A stretch of 64,000 nt of DNA from Amycolatopsis suaedae (lineage in GTDB: Bacteria > Actinomycetota > Actinomycetes > Mycobacteriales > Pseudonocardiaceae): NCBI RefSeq assembly GCF_004214935.1, contig NZ_SFCC01000004.1, positions 124,001-188,000 of the forward strand. Direction: 5' to 3'. Numbering within the stretch: position 1 is the stretch's first letter; each line of letters opens with the position of its first letter. The notes under the pieces are model-generated. The model ran no database searches, was not told the origin of the DNA, and saw only the letters and a list, made by a program, of their open reading frames with translations. The position numbers and the translations under genes were made by a program. Below, piece by piece: positions 8,351-16,377 of this stretch.

Positions 8351-9790
8351 CTATCCCCTCTTCACGATCTGGAAGGCGTCGGCCGGGATCTGCCGACCGG
8401 CTGCCTCGCGTTCGGCCGCGTAGTCGGCGACCATGCGGCGCAGTTCGTCGTCGGACCTGGTGTCCAGGTCGGCGACGGCGGCCAGCGGGACACCGACGAA
8501 CAGGCACTTGAGCACCCCGTGCCGCCAGCTGTGCGGGTCGAGGTGCCGGGCGAACGGCCCCATGGCGGCCGCGACCAGGCGGATGTCGTTGGTCCGCAGC
8601 GCGTCGGCGAGCAGCCGCCTGCCCGCCTCGACGACCACCTCGTCCGGTTCCTCCAGTGTGGACAGTCCACGTAGGACGCCGCGGCGTTCGGCGTCGTCGC
8701 CGTAGCGGTACAGCTCGGCCAGCTCGGTGGCGAATGTCTGGGATTCCAGACTGGCCGCGAGGGTTCGCAGCAGCACCGACCTGGCGCGGTCGTCGACCGT
8801 CCCGAATACCAGACCCTGCGGATCCTCGTCGGGCTGCAGGGCCGCCCTGCCGACCTCCCGGCCGGCGGCGGGGAACAGCCTGGCGATGGCCGACGGCTTC
8901 TCCCGGATCGCCCGCACGGCGTCGACCAGCCACGGCGGGTCGGCCTCCGGCGCGGACACCGGCATGGCCGACCGCAGTGCGGCGATGCTGTGCCGGGCGA
9001 TGTCCGGCGCGGCGTGGCTGTGCCGGGGTAGCTCGACGGCGGCAAGGCCGGTGTAGCCGACCTCGGCCAGCGCGGCGAGCGTCGCCGCGAGGTCCAGTTG
9101 CCCTTCACCGAACGGCAGGTGCTCGTGCACGCCCGGCATCATGTCGTCGAGCTGGACGTTGACCAGCAGGTCTCCCGCGCGGCGCACGCAGGCGGCGGCG
9201 TCGACCGGCTCGACGGCCACGCAGTGCCCGACGTCCAGCGTGACGCCGAGCCGCTCCGGATCGCCGAGTTCGGTTCGCAGCCCGAGCACCTGCTCGACGT
9301 GCTGGACCAGATGCCCCGGCTCGGGCTCCATGCCGAGCGTGACGCCGATCCGGCCGGCGTGTTCGAGCAGCTCGGCGACGCCGTTGCGCAGGCGCCGCCA
9401 GGCCAGCGTCTCGTCTAGCGTGGGCGGCCGGACGCCGGACCAGAACGACACACAGTCGGCGCCGAGGTCGGCGGCGACCTTCATGGCCCGTTCGAGGAAC
9501 CCGATGCGGGGCGCGGCGTCGTCGGACAGCAGTGTCGGGTTGTGCTTGTGCCACGGGTCGAGCAGGTAGCGGGCGCCGGTCTCGATGACCACCTTGCGCA
9601 GCCCGAGGGCCGACAGCCGGGCCGCGACCCGGTCCACCTGGGCGGGCAGGTCGTCGGCGTAGGGGTTGAGGTGGGCGTGGTCGAGGGTGAGGGCGACGCC
9701 GGTGTAACCGAGGTCGGCGATCACCGCGAGGGCGTCGTGCAGCCGGTGGTTGGCGAAGCCGTTGGTCCCGTATCCGAGGTGGAACGTCAC
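8351..9790 (-). CDS. Fusion of a sugar-isomerase-like TIM barrel with an EboA domain
   Basis: A 479-aa two-domain protein. Residues 1 to about 275 form a xylose-isomerase-like barrel (HLGYGTNGFANHRL, VALTLDHAHLNPY, VTLGMEPEPGHL, VTLDVGHCVAVEP, AAVELPRHSHAA). Residues from about 285 to 479 are a helical EboA-type domain (LVDAVRAIREKPSAIARLF, ALRTNDIRLVAAAMGPFA, HSWRHGVLKCLFVGVPL). The start GTG overlaps the UbiA stop as GTGA. In the ebo clusters I know, EboA and the TIM-barrel protein are separate genes, so the fusion suggests that the two act as one unit. Confidence 0.85.
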   Translation of the reverse strand: MTFHLGYGTNGFANHRLHDALAVIADLGYTGVALTLDHAHLNPYADDLPAQVDRVAARLSALGLRKVVIETGARYLLDPWHKHNPTLLSDDAAPRIGFLERAMKVAADLGADCVSFWSGVRPPTLDETLAWRRLRNGVAELLEHAGRIGVTLGMEPEPGHLVQHVEQVLGLRTELGDPERLGVTLDVGHCVAVEPVDAAACVRRAGDLLVNVQLDDMMPGVHEHLPFGEGQLDLAATLAALAEVGYTGLAAVELPRHSHAAPDIARHSIAALRSAMPVSAPEADPPWLVDAVRAIREKPSAIARLFPAAGREVGRAALQPDEDPQGLVFGTVDDRARSVLLRTLAASLESQTFATELAELYRYGDDAERRGVLRGLSTLEEPDEVVVEAGRRLLADALRTNDIRLVAAAMGPFARHLDPHSWRHGVLKCLFVGVPLAAVADLDTRSDDELRRMVADYAAEREAAGRQIPADAFQIVKRG

Positions 9791-10728
9791 GTGGGGCTCA
9801 CCCTCCTCGACAGCAGGCGGGCGACCGGCAGGGCGGCGGCGACCAGCGCCGCCGACACCACCGAGCCGCGCGCGGCGATGGCGGCCTGCAGCGGCACCAT
9901 GCCGTGGATACCGGCCTTGGTGGCCGAACGGACCGTTCGCGCGCCGGGGTCCGCTACAGCCGCGGCCTGCGCCCGGCCGACCATCCCGGCGTACCCGGAG
10001 CCCGCCGCCAACGATGTCAGCCGGTGCCAGCGGCCCCGGGCGGGCCCGCTGACGGCGAGTGCACCGGCGGCTCCGCTGGTGGCCAGTGCCGCTCGGGCCG
10101 TGTTCGGGTGGGCGCCGTGGACCTCGCCGGTGGACAGCGCCGTGACGCCGAGGGTGTGCACCCCCAGCGCGGCCGCGGCGCCTGCCACGGTCCGGTCGGT
10201 GTGCCCCGCGCCGAGCAGGACGTCGAGGGTCCGGCAGGTGGCCATGCCCAGCGGGCCGGCCGCGGTGGGCTTGAGCACGGTGTCGTAGGCCCAGACCGCG
10301 GCGGCGAGGCCGGTCGCGGTCAGCAGGCCCCTGCGCCCGCCACCGAGACCGGCCAGACCGAGGCCGGCGGCGGTCAGCGCGCCGGCGGTGGCGAGGGCGG
10401 CGTTGGGGCTGATCCGGCCGGACGGGATGGGGCGTTCGGGCCGTTCGGTCGCGTCGAGTTCGCGGTCGGCCCAGTCGTTGAGGGCCATGCCCGCCCAGTA
10501 GAGCGCCGCCGACGACAGCGGCAGCAGCAGCCGGCGCCCCCGCAGCGGTACCCCGGACGCCGCGGCCCCGGCCACCGTGTCGCCCAGCACCGTCAACGCG
10601 GCGGGCGCCCGGACGAGCTCCGCGACCGTCTTTAGCCCGCTAAAGCCGCCGGGGCCGGGGTGGGCGGGGCCGGGACGGGGGCCGCAGTCGAGGACGGCGG
10701 GCGTCTTTAGCCCGCTAAAGCCGCTCAC
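9787..10728 (-). CDS. eboC: UbiA-family prenyltransferase, EboC / SCO3242-like
   Basis: A 313-aa integral membrane protein of the UbiA superfamily. The motif YWAGMALNDWADRELDATERPERPIPSG contains NDWADRELD, the NDxxDxxxD prenyl-diphosphate/Mg site, and is cut short here only to name it. The second Asp-rich site is degenerate, as in the EboC/SCO3242 branch. Several hydrophobic segments span the membrane. The only in-frame start I find is the GTG at 10728, overlapping the Ino1 stop (GTGA). This start means that two CTTTAGC palindromes are translated as GFSGLKT at residues 3-9 and again about 24 residues later, before the conserved VAELVRAPAAL. Loss of a more distal start through repeat insertion is an alternative. 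Confidence 0.8.
   Translation of the reverse strand: MSGFSGLKTPAVLDCGPRPGPAHPGPGGFSGLKTVAELVRAPAALTVLGDTVAGAAASGVPLRGRRLLLPLSSAALYWAGMALNDWADRELDATERPERPIPSGRISPNAALATAGALTAAGLGLAGLGGGRRGLLTATGLAAAVWAYDTVLKPTAAGPLGMATCRTLDVLLGAGHTDRTVAGAAAALGVHTLGVTALSTGEVHGAHPNTARAALATSGAAGALAVSGPARGRWHRLTSLAAGSGYAGMVGRAQAAAVADPGARTVRSATKAGIHGMVPLQAAIAARGSVVSAALVAAALPVARLLSRRVSPT
10626..10647 (-). repeat. CTTTAGC palindrome copy 3, inside the UbiA reading frame
   Basis: Plus-strand form CCGTCTTTAGC-CC-GCTAAAGCC. Read on the minus strand it encodes GFSGLKT immediately before the conserved start of the UbiA domain. Confidence 0.9.
10701..10722 (-). repeat. CTTTAGC palindrome copy 4, at the Ino1-UbiA junction
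   Basis: It lies 3 to 24 nt downstream of the inositol-phosphate-synthase stop and within the first codons of the UbiA gene as annotated, where it also encodes GFSGLKT. Confidence 0.9.
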
Positions 10729-11897
10729 AGGGCGGCCGCCCAGGTGAGGAGGGCGGCGGTTTGCTCGGCGAAGCGGTGCTCGTCGCTGCCCAGGGGGTCC
10801 TTGAAGAAGAAGGCCAGCTCGGCGAGGGGGCCCGACTGGCCCGCGGCGTGGGCCGCGGCGGTCAGCCTGGCCAGGTCCAGCACGAGCGGCGCGGCCAGCG
10901 CCGAGTCGTAGCCGGTCCAGGTGAATTGCAAGCTCATCCGCGCGCCGAGGAAGCCCTCGAACGACACGTGGTCCCACGCGGTCTTCGTCTCACCCAGGTC
11001 GGGCACGTTGTCGATGTGCAGCGGCGCGGTGACCTGCTCGCCGAGCAGCGCGGCCAGCCCGCGTGCCTTGGACTCCAGCTTGCTCCCGGCCGTCACCGGG
11101 TCGGCCAGCGTCTCGCCGTCGCCGCCGCCGAGCAGGTTGGTGCCCGACCACGAACGGACCTTCAGCGCCCGCGCGGTGAACATCGGCGCCAGCACCGTCC
11201 GCAGCAGCGTCTCCCCCGTCTTGCCGTCGCAGCCGGCGTACGGCAGCCGCTCCCGCTCGGCCAGCTGCCGCAACGCGGGCAGCGTGACCCCGGCCGACGG
11301 CGTGAACTCCACGTACGAGCTGCCCGCTCGCAACGCCGCGTAGGCCGCCAGCGAGCTGGCAGGCAGCACCGCCCTGGCCGGGTCGGTCAGTGCCGCCTCC
11401 AGCAGGTCGAGGTCGTCGTGCTCGGGCAGCGGCGGGCAGGGCGGTTCGGTGGACGACACGTTGACGACCACCACCCTCGCCAGGCCGTTGCGCTCCGCGA
11501 AAGACCGGATGTCTTCCGACAACCGTGACGCGGCCGACGCCTGGTCACCCGTGTGAGTGGCCTGGTGGTAGCCGTCGCGGATCTCCGCGTCGACCGCCGC
11601 CAGGCCCTCCCTGACCGCCGCCAGCACCGACTGGCCGAGCACGCCGGCGCCGGCCAGCTGCTCGGCCCGCTTCTCCAGCGGGCAGTGCACGATGTCGTGC
11701 CCGCCGATGACGATGTCGTCCCAGGACACCAGCGGCACGCCGGTGAAGGCGGGCAGCTCGGTGACACATCCGGTGGGTCCGGTGACGCCTGCCCGCAGCG
11801 CCAGCAGGCCGACGGCGGCCGTGGTGGCCACCGATCCTCGCGCCCCGACCAGCCACAGGCCGGTCCGTTCCGATGACTCCGACGACTTGGACGTCAT
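10725..11897 (-). CDS. Inositol-3-phosphate synthase family protein heading the ebo-like operon
   Basis: A 390-aa myo-inositol-1-phosphate-synthase-family protein. It begins MTSKSSESSE, then the NAD-binding segment GLWLVGARGSVATTAAVGLL. Later motifs are GCDGKTGETLLRTVLAPMF (the GKTG region) and FFKDPLGSDEHRF. The ATG at 11897 has GGTGGGG upstream; the longer frame to 11999 adds an unrelated Arg-rich stretch. Known members convert glucose 6-phosphate to inositol phosphate with NAD+. This one is first in a coupled operon with ebo genes, resembling the SCO3243-SCO3242 pair I recall from Streptomyces coelicolor, so it probably serves that pathway rather than general phosphatidylinositol or mycothiol supply. 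Confidence 0.85.
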   Translation of the reverse strand: MTSKSSESSERTGLWLVGARGSVATTAAVGLLALRAGVTGPTGCVTELPAFTGVPLVSWDDIVIGGHDIVHCPLEKRAEQLAGAGVLGQSVLAAVREGLAAVDAEIRDGYHQATHTGDQASAASRLSEDIRSFAERNGLARVVVVNVSSTEPPCPPLPEHDDLDLLEAALTDPARAVLPASSLAAYAALRAGSSYVEFTPSAGVTLPALRQLAERERLPYAGCDGKTGETLLRTVLAPMFTARALKVRSWSGTNLLGGGDGETLADPVTAGSKLESKARGLAALLGEQVTAPLHIDNVPDLGETKTAWDHVSFEGFLGARMSLQFTWTGYDSALAAPLVLDLARLTAAAHAAGQSGPLAELAFFFKDPLGSDEHRFAEQTAALLTWAAAL

Positions 11898-11990
11898 TGC
11901 CCCACCTTTCCCACCGAACGATCGGGCCGACGACCGGCGACGATGACTCAGCGTCACATCGACCGGTCGCCGACCCGATCGGGCTAGCTC

Positions 11991-12005
11991 ATTGGTCAAA
12001 CCAAT
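11991..12005. promoter_or_regulatory. Candidate GntR/FadR-type operator ATTGGT-CAA-ACCAAT
   Basis: A perfect 6-bp inverted repeat with a 3-nt spacer, matching the TGGTnnnACCA pattern bound by FCD-type GntR regulators. It overlaps the stop codon of the 1439-aa gene and lies 94 nt upstream of the Ino1-like start, where the operon promoter should be. CCAATTGG follows at 12061. No GntR gene is in the window, so the regulator is unknown. Confidence 0.4.
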
Positions 12006-15000
12006 CGGATCGAACCACCCGGATCAGCCAAAGCAACAGTCCCTTCGATTCGATCTGCTAACCAATTGGCATCCCTGGTGAGGACGGCCCGCACCTCGCC
12101 GTCGGTGACCAGGCTCACGTTGCCCGCCAGCTCGGCGAGTTTCCGCAGCTCGGCGACGGTTTTCTCGTCGTCGGCCGCCGCCTCGGCCTGGCGGACCACG
12201 GTGAGCTGCTCCACCAGTGCCTTGCGTGCGGGCAGAGACAGCCGACTGGTCGCCCGGAACCGGTCGATCAGCGACGCGATGTCCCTGGTCGACGTCGTCA
12301 CGGCGAACCGGACCACCGAACTGCTCCGGTTACCTGACGTGTCGGTCGCCTCCACCACCAGCTCGTGGAAGCCCAGCGACATGCGGTACAGCGGCACCAG
12401 CGCGCCGTCGGCGACGGCCGCGCCGTCGAGCTTGGCGCTCACCGACGCGACACCACCGGCGTCCTCGGCACCGAAGTCGACGACGAGGTCGGCCGCGTCG
12501 CCGTAGACCGCACCCGTGGCGACCCCGCTCACCGTCACGGCGGGCGGCGTCACGTCCAGCTCCTTGATCTGGACGTTGCGGAACGACACGTCGTCGCCGT
12601 TGCCGTGGTTCTGCAGGCCGACGAAGCCCTGCGTGAGATCCCGGTTCGGGTCGGTCGAGGTGAACTCGTTGATCACCGTGCCGTTGAGCACCACGGTGAT
12701 CCGCTGACCGCGGATCAGCAGCTCGTAGCTGTTCCACTGCCCCGGCGGCTTCAGCGCCGCGTCCCGCTTGGCGATGTCGGCCGACTGGAAGTTGTAGACC
12801 GAACCGGTGGTGCGCTCGGGCGCGTCGGTGGCGTCGATCTGGATCTCGTAACCGGAGTTCACCGCGACCCACGGGTCGTTGCCGGGATCGGGGAACCCGA
12901 CGAACACGCCCGAGTTGTCGTCGCCGTCGACCTTCCAGTCCGCCTTCAGGCTGTAGGCGCCCCACTCCTCGTTGAACCAGAGCAGCCCCATGCCGCCGAC
13001 GGACCTGATGCTGCAGTCCGCCTGCTGCTGGAACGAACCCGGACCGGCCTGCTTCCAGCCGGACAGGCTGGCCGCCGTGCCGTCGTAGAGCATCCGGTAC
13101 CCCGGTTCGGCGGTCGCCGGCTTGCACGCCGCCGCACCCGGGTCGACGACGCCGGGCCCGTCGAACCTGATCAGGTCCAGGTCGAACAATCCGCCGCTGC
13201 CGGTGCCCTTGAACACCGCGTACAGCGACCCTGTGGTTCCCGGGTTGGTGACCGCGGCCGGCGCGATGTCGGCGTAGGTGTCCCAGCCACCGGTGTTGTT
13301 CACCCGCGTGGTCTGCAGAACCGGGCCGTCTGGGGACCCAGACCGCAGTTCGATCGTCCCACCCGGACCGCCGGAGCTGACCCGGTAACCGATTCCGGTC
13401 ACGCCGGCCAGGTTCACCGGGTCGATCCGGATCCAGTCGCCGTTCTCGATGTAGCCGACCCGCTTGCCGCCGCTGGCGCCACCGTGGTCGACGACCTGGA
13501 TGCCGTTGGCCTCGGTGTAGAACTCCGCCTGCTTGAGCTTCGGCTGCAGCGTGGCCTGGGCCTTGCTGTTCAGCGCGGGCGCGCCCTCGCCACCGTTGTC
13601 GGTGTAGCGGGCGTTGATCACGCCGAACACGTTGGCGTCCAGACCGTGGCCCTCGTCGGCAGGCGTCTTGATCTTGCCCTCGCAGCCGGTGGTCCTGCTC
13701 AGCGGGTGCCCGTGCTTGGCGTGGCCGAGCACGTACTCGACCTGCACCTTCGAACAGTCGATCTGACCGTCCTCGGGGTCGGTCACGGTCACCTTGAACG
13801 GCACCTCGTCACCGAACCCGAACACGCCACCGTGCACCGGTGCCTCCAGCTTCACCGTCGGCGCGGTGTTGCCTGCCGTGATGATGACGCTGGCGGCGCC
13901 GACCAGGCCTTTGTCGTCGGTGACCGACAGCTTGGCGATGTACTGCCCGGGCTTGTCGTAGGTGTGCGTCACCGGGCCGGCCGTGGTGGAGTCGACCACC
14001 CCGTCGGCCTCGAAGTCCCACGCGTAGGTGACCGGGTCACCGTTGGGATCGCTGGTGCCTGCCGGGTCGAGCCTGACCTCCAGCGGTTCCTGCCCGGAGG
14101 TCTTGCTGGCCGCGATCTTCACCCGTGGGGTCTTGTTCTCCTTGGTGTAGTCGATCCGGTACAGCGCCGAGTCGTCCGCGCCGCCGAAGTAGCTGCTGCC
14201 GTAGTCCAGCACGTACAGCGAGCCGTCCGGGCCGAACTCGATGTTCATCGGCCGGACCAGTTCCATCGAGTCGAAGAACGGCCGGATCGCACCACGTTCG
14301 CCGTTGGCGCCGACGGTGATCTCCTTGATCCAGCCGCGTTCCCACTCGTAGGCGAAGTTCTTGCCGTCGAAGTACTCCGGGAACTTCGTCTGCGCCGGGT
14401 TGGCCGGGTCGAAGTGGTAGACCGGGCCGCCCATCGGCGACTCCGAACCGTTGCCGAACTCCGGCAGCGATCCGCCGTCGTAGGGAATCCACGCCTTCTG
14501 GACCGGCGGGAGGTCGACCAGACCGGTGTTGTGCGGGCTGGTGTTCTTCGGTGCCGCACAGTCGAACGCCGCGCCGGACTGCCCAGTGGCGAAGTCGTAG
14601 TCGATGTAGGGCACGTTGTCACCGACGCAGTACGGCCAGCCGTAGTTGCCCGGCTGCTTGATCAGGTTGAACTCGACGGTGCCGCCGGGGCCGCGGGCCG
14701 GGTTCGCCGCACCGGCGTCCGGTCCGTAGTCACCCAGGTAGATCCAGCCGGTCTTCTTGTCGATGGCGAACCGGAACGGGTTGCGGAAGCCCATCGCGTA
14801 GATCTCGGGTTTGGTCTTGTCCGTCCCGGCCGGGAACAGGTTGCCCTGCGGAACGGTGTACGTCCCGTCGTCGGCCACCGTGATCCGCAGGACCTTGCCC
14901 CGCAGGTCGTTGGTGTTGGCCGAGGTGCGCTGACCGTCGTAAACCGGGTTGCGGTCGGGCCGCTCGTCGATCGGGGTGAAGCCGTCGGAGGAGAACGGGT

Positions 15001-16315
15001 TGGTGTCGTCGCCGGTCGACAGGTACAGGTTGCCCTGCGCGTCGAAGTCGATCTCACCGCCCGCGTGACAGCAGATGCCCCGCTCAGCGGGAACCTGCAG
15101 GATCTTCTGCTCGCTCGCCAGGTCCAGCGTGTTGTCCGCCTTCAGCTTGAAGCGGGACAGCTGGTTGTGGCCCTTGAACGGCGCGAAGTCCGCCGGGGTG
15201 CCGTTCTGCGGCGCGTCACCGTCTGGTGTGGACAGTTTGGGCGCGTAGTACAGGTACACCCAGCGGTTGGTGTCGAAGTTCGGGTCCACCGCGACGCCCT
15301 GCAGGCCGTCCTCGTCGTGGGTGTACACGTCGAGCTGGGCGGCCAGCCGCGTGGTGGCACCCGAGGTGGTGTAGAAGACCCGGCCGTCACGTGCGGTGTG
15401 CAGCACGTCCCGGTTGGGCAGCACGGCCAGCGCGATCGGCTCGCCGGTGCTCTCCTCGCCCTGCGCCAGGGTGATCTGGTCGAAGTGGCTTTCCGGCGGA
15501 GCCTCGCCGGTGTCGCCGGTCGAGCAGTTCGCGTTGCGGACCTTGGCGGCGTAGAGGATGCCGCCGGCCAGGTGCTTGCGGAACTCCGGCTCGGCGTAGG
15601 ACTCGGTGGTGTGCCCGCCGCCGGTGTACCAGGAGCGGCCGCCTGCCTTCTCGTGGCACCAGGAGATCGGGTGGTCGCCCATCGCGCCGTTGCCCGGCTG
15701 GTAGCTGCCCTCGTCGAGGCTGGCCAGGACCTTCACCTTCGACCGGGGGTTCTCCCGGAAGTTGTACCACTCGTCGGTGCGCTTCCAGGTGTCCGGAAGG
15801 TCCGCTGTGGACGGATGGCTGTGGTCCTCGACCTTGACGTCGGCTTCCTGGATGTGCGGGTGCGACGCGAAGTACGCGCCGACCAGGTCGCCGTACCAGG
15901 GCCAGTCGTACTCGGTGTCCGACGCGGCGTGCACGCCGGCGTACCCGCCGCCGGCCTTGACGTAACGCTCGAACGCCGCCTGCTGCTCGGCGTTGAGCAC
16001 GTCGCCGGTGGTGGACAACCAGACGACGGCGTCGTACTTCGCCAGGTTCTCGTCGGTGAACGCGGCCGCGTCCTCCGTCGCGGTGACGGAGAAGTGGTGC
16101 TCGGTACCCAGGTCGCGGATGGCCTGGACGCCCGCGCCGATGGAGTCGTGCCGGTAGCCGGCGGTCTTGGAGAAGACCAGGACGTCGGCCACGACGTGGG
16201 CCGGTGTGACGTCCTGCGCGACGGCAGCGGGAGTGGTGAGGGTGGCGGTGGACAGCGCTGTGCCGAAGGCGAGCGCGGCGGCGGCTAACTTACTGGACAG
16301 TCTCTTTCCACGCAC
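11996..16315 (-). CDS. Secreted multidomain glycoside-processing protein: ThuA, sugar dehydrogenase, PKD, CBM, DUF1080, helical tail
   Basis: A 1439-aa exported protein starting at the GTG at 16315 with AGGAG 10 nt upstream. Approximate domain order: signal peptide 1-34; ThuA-like fold 45-265 (VLVFSKTAGYRHDSI, GYAGVHAASDTEYDWPW); glucose/sorbosone dehydrogenase-type beta-propeller 285-690 (GICCHAGGEIDFDAQGNLY, STGDDTNPF, AMGFRNPFRFAID); PKD domain about 705-790; further beta-rich and carbohydrate-binding (CBM6-like) region about 800-1030; DUF1080/3-keto-disaccharide-hydrolase-like domain about 1050-1240 (RMLYDGTAASLSGWKQ, ADWKVDGDDNSGVFVGF); Ig-like region; FIMAH-like helical C-terminus. The neighbours, a Gfo/Idh oxidoreductase, a sugar ABC importer and two isomerase-like barrels, fit an extracellular oxidise-and-cleave route for glycosides. 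The substrate is unknown. Confidence 0.85.
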   Translation of the reverse strand: MRGKRLSSKLAAAALAFGTALSTATLTTPAAVAQDVTPAHVVADVLVFSKTAGYRHDSIGAGVQAIRDLGTEHHFSVTATEDAAAFTDENLAKYDAVVWLSTTGDVLNAEQQAAFERYVKAGGGYAGVHAASDTEYDWPWYGDLVGAYFASHPHIQEADVKVEDHSHPSTADLPDTWKRTDEWYNFRENPRSKVKVLASLDEGSYQPGNGAMGDHPISWCHEKAGGRSWYTGGGHTTESYAEPEFRKHLAGGILYAAKVRNANCSTGDTGEAPPESHFDQITLAQGEESTGEPIALAVLPNRDVLHTARDGRVFYTTSGATTRLAAQLDVYTHDEDGLQGVAVDPNFDTNRWVYLYYAPKLSTPDGDAPQNGTPADFAPFKGHNQLSRFKLKADNTLDLASEQKILQVPAERGICCHAGGEIDFDAQGNLYLSTGDDTNPFSSDGFTPIDERPDRNPVYDGQRTSANTNDLRGKVLRITVADDGTYTVPQGNLFPAGTDKTKPEIYAMGFRNPFRFAIDKKTGWIYLGDYGPDAGAANPARGPGGTVEFNLIKQPGNYGWPYCVGDNVPYIDYDFATGQSGAAFDCAAPKNTSPHNTGLVDLPPVQKAWIPYDGGSLPEFGNGSESPMGGPVYHFDPANPAQTKFPEYFDGKNFAYEWERGWIKEITVGANGERGAIRPFFDSMELVRPMNIEFGPDGSLYVLDYGSSYFGGADDSALYRIDYTKENKTPRVKIAASKTSGQEPLEVRLDPAGTSDPNGDPVTYAWDFEADGVVDSTTAGPVTHTYDKPGQYIAKLSVTDDKGLVGAASVIITAGNTAPTVKLEAPVHGGVFGFGDEVPFKVTVTDPEDGQIDCSKVQVEYVLGHAKHGHPLSRTTGCEGKIKTPADEGHGLDANVFGVINARYTDNGGEGAPALNSKAQATLQPKLKQAEFYTEANGIQVVDHGGASGGKRVGYIENGDWIRIDPVNLAGVTGIGYRVSSGGPGGTIELRSGSPDGPVLQTTRVNNTGGWDTYADIAPAAVTNPGTTGSLYAVFKGTGSGGLFDLDLIRFDGPGVVDPGAAACKPATAEPGYRMLYDGTAASLSGWKQAGPGSFQQQADCSIRSVGGMGLLWFNEEWGAYSLKADWKVDGDDNSGVFVGFPDPGNDPWVAVNSGYEIQIDATDAPERTTGSVYNFQSADIAKRDAALKPPGQWNSYELLIRGQRITVVLNGTVINEFTSTDPNRDLTQGFVGLQNHGNGDDVSFRNVQIKELDVTPPAVTVSGVATGAVYGDAADLVVDFGAEDAGGVASVSAKLDGAAVADGALVPLYRMSLGFHELVVEATDTSGNRSSSVVRFAVTTSTRDIASLIDRFRATSRLSLPARKALVEQLTVVRQAEAAADDEKTVAELRKLAELAGNVSLVTDGEVRAVLTRDANWLADRIEGTVALADPGGSIRLV

Positions 16316-16377
16316 AGTGTTGCTACTCCTGTCGTGACCGATGGGGACGGGTGGAGACCTACCGGGTCGGCTCGGAG

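Noticed and set aside
3166..11897. EboD-type dehydroquinate synthase in the ebo-like operon
   Set aside because: No gene with the sugar-phosphate-cyclase (AroB-like) motifs is present on either strand between 3.1 and 12 kb.
12365..16288. 1307-codon plus-strand frame opposite the multidomain secreted protein
   Set aside because: Antisense shadow; the minus-strand protein has signal peptide, ribosome binding site and recognisable domains.
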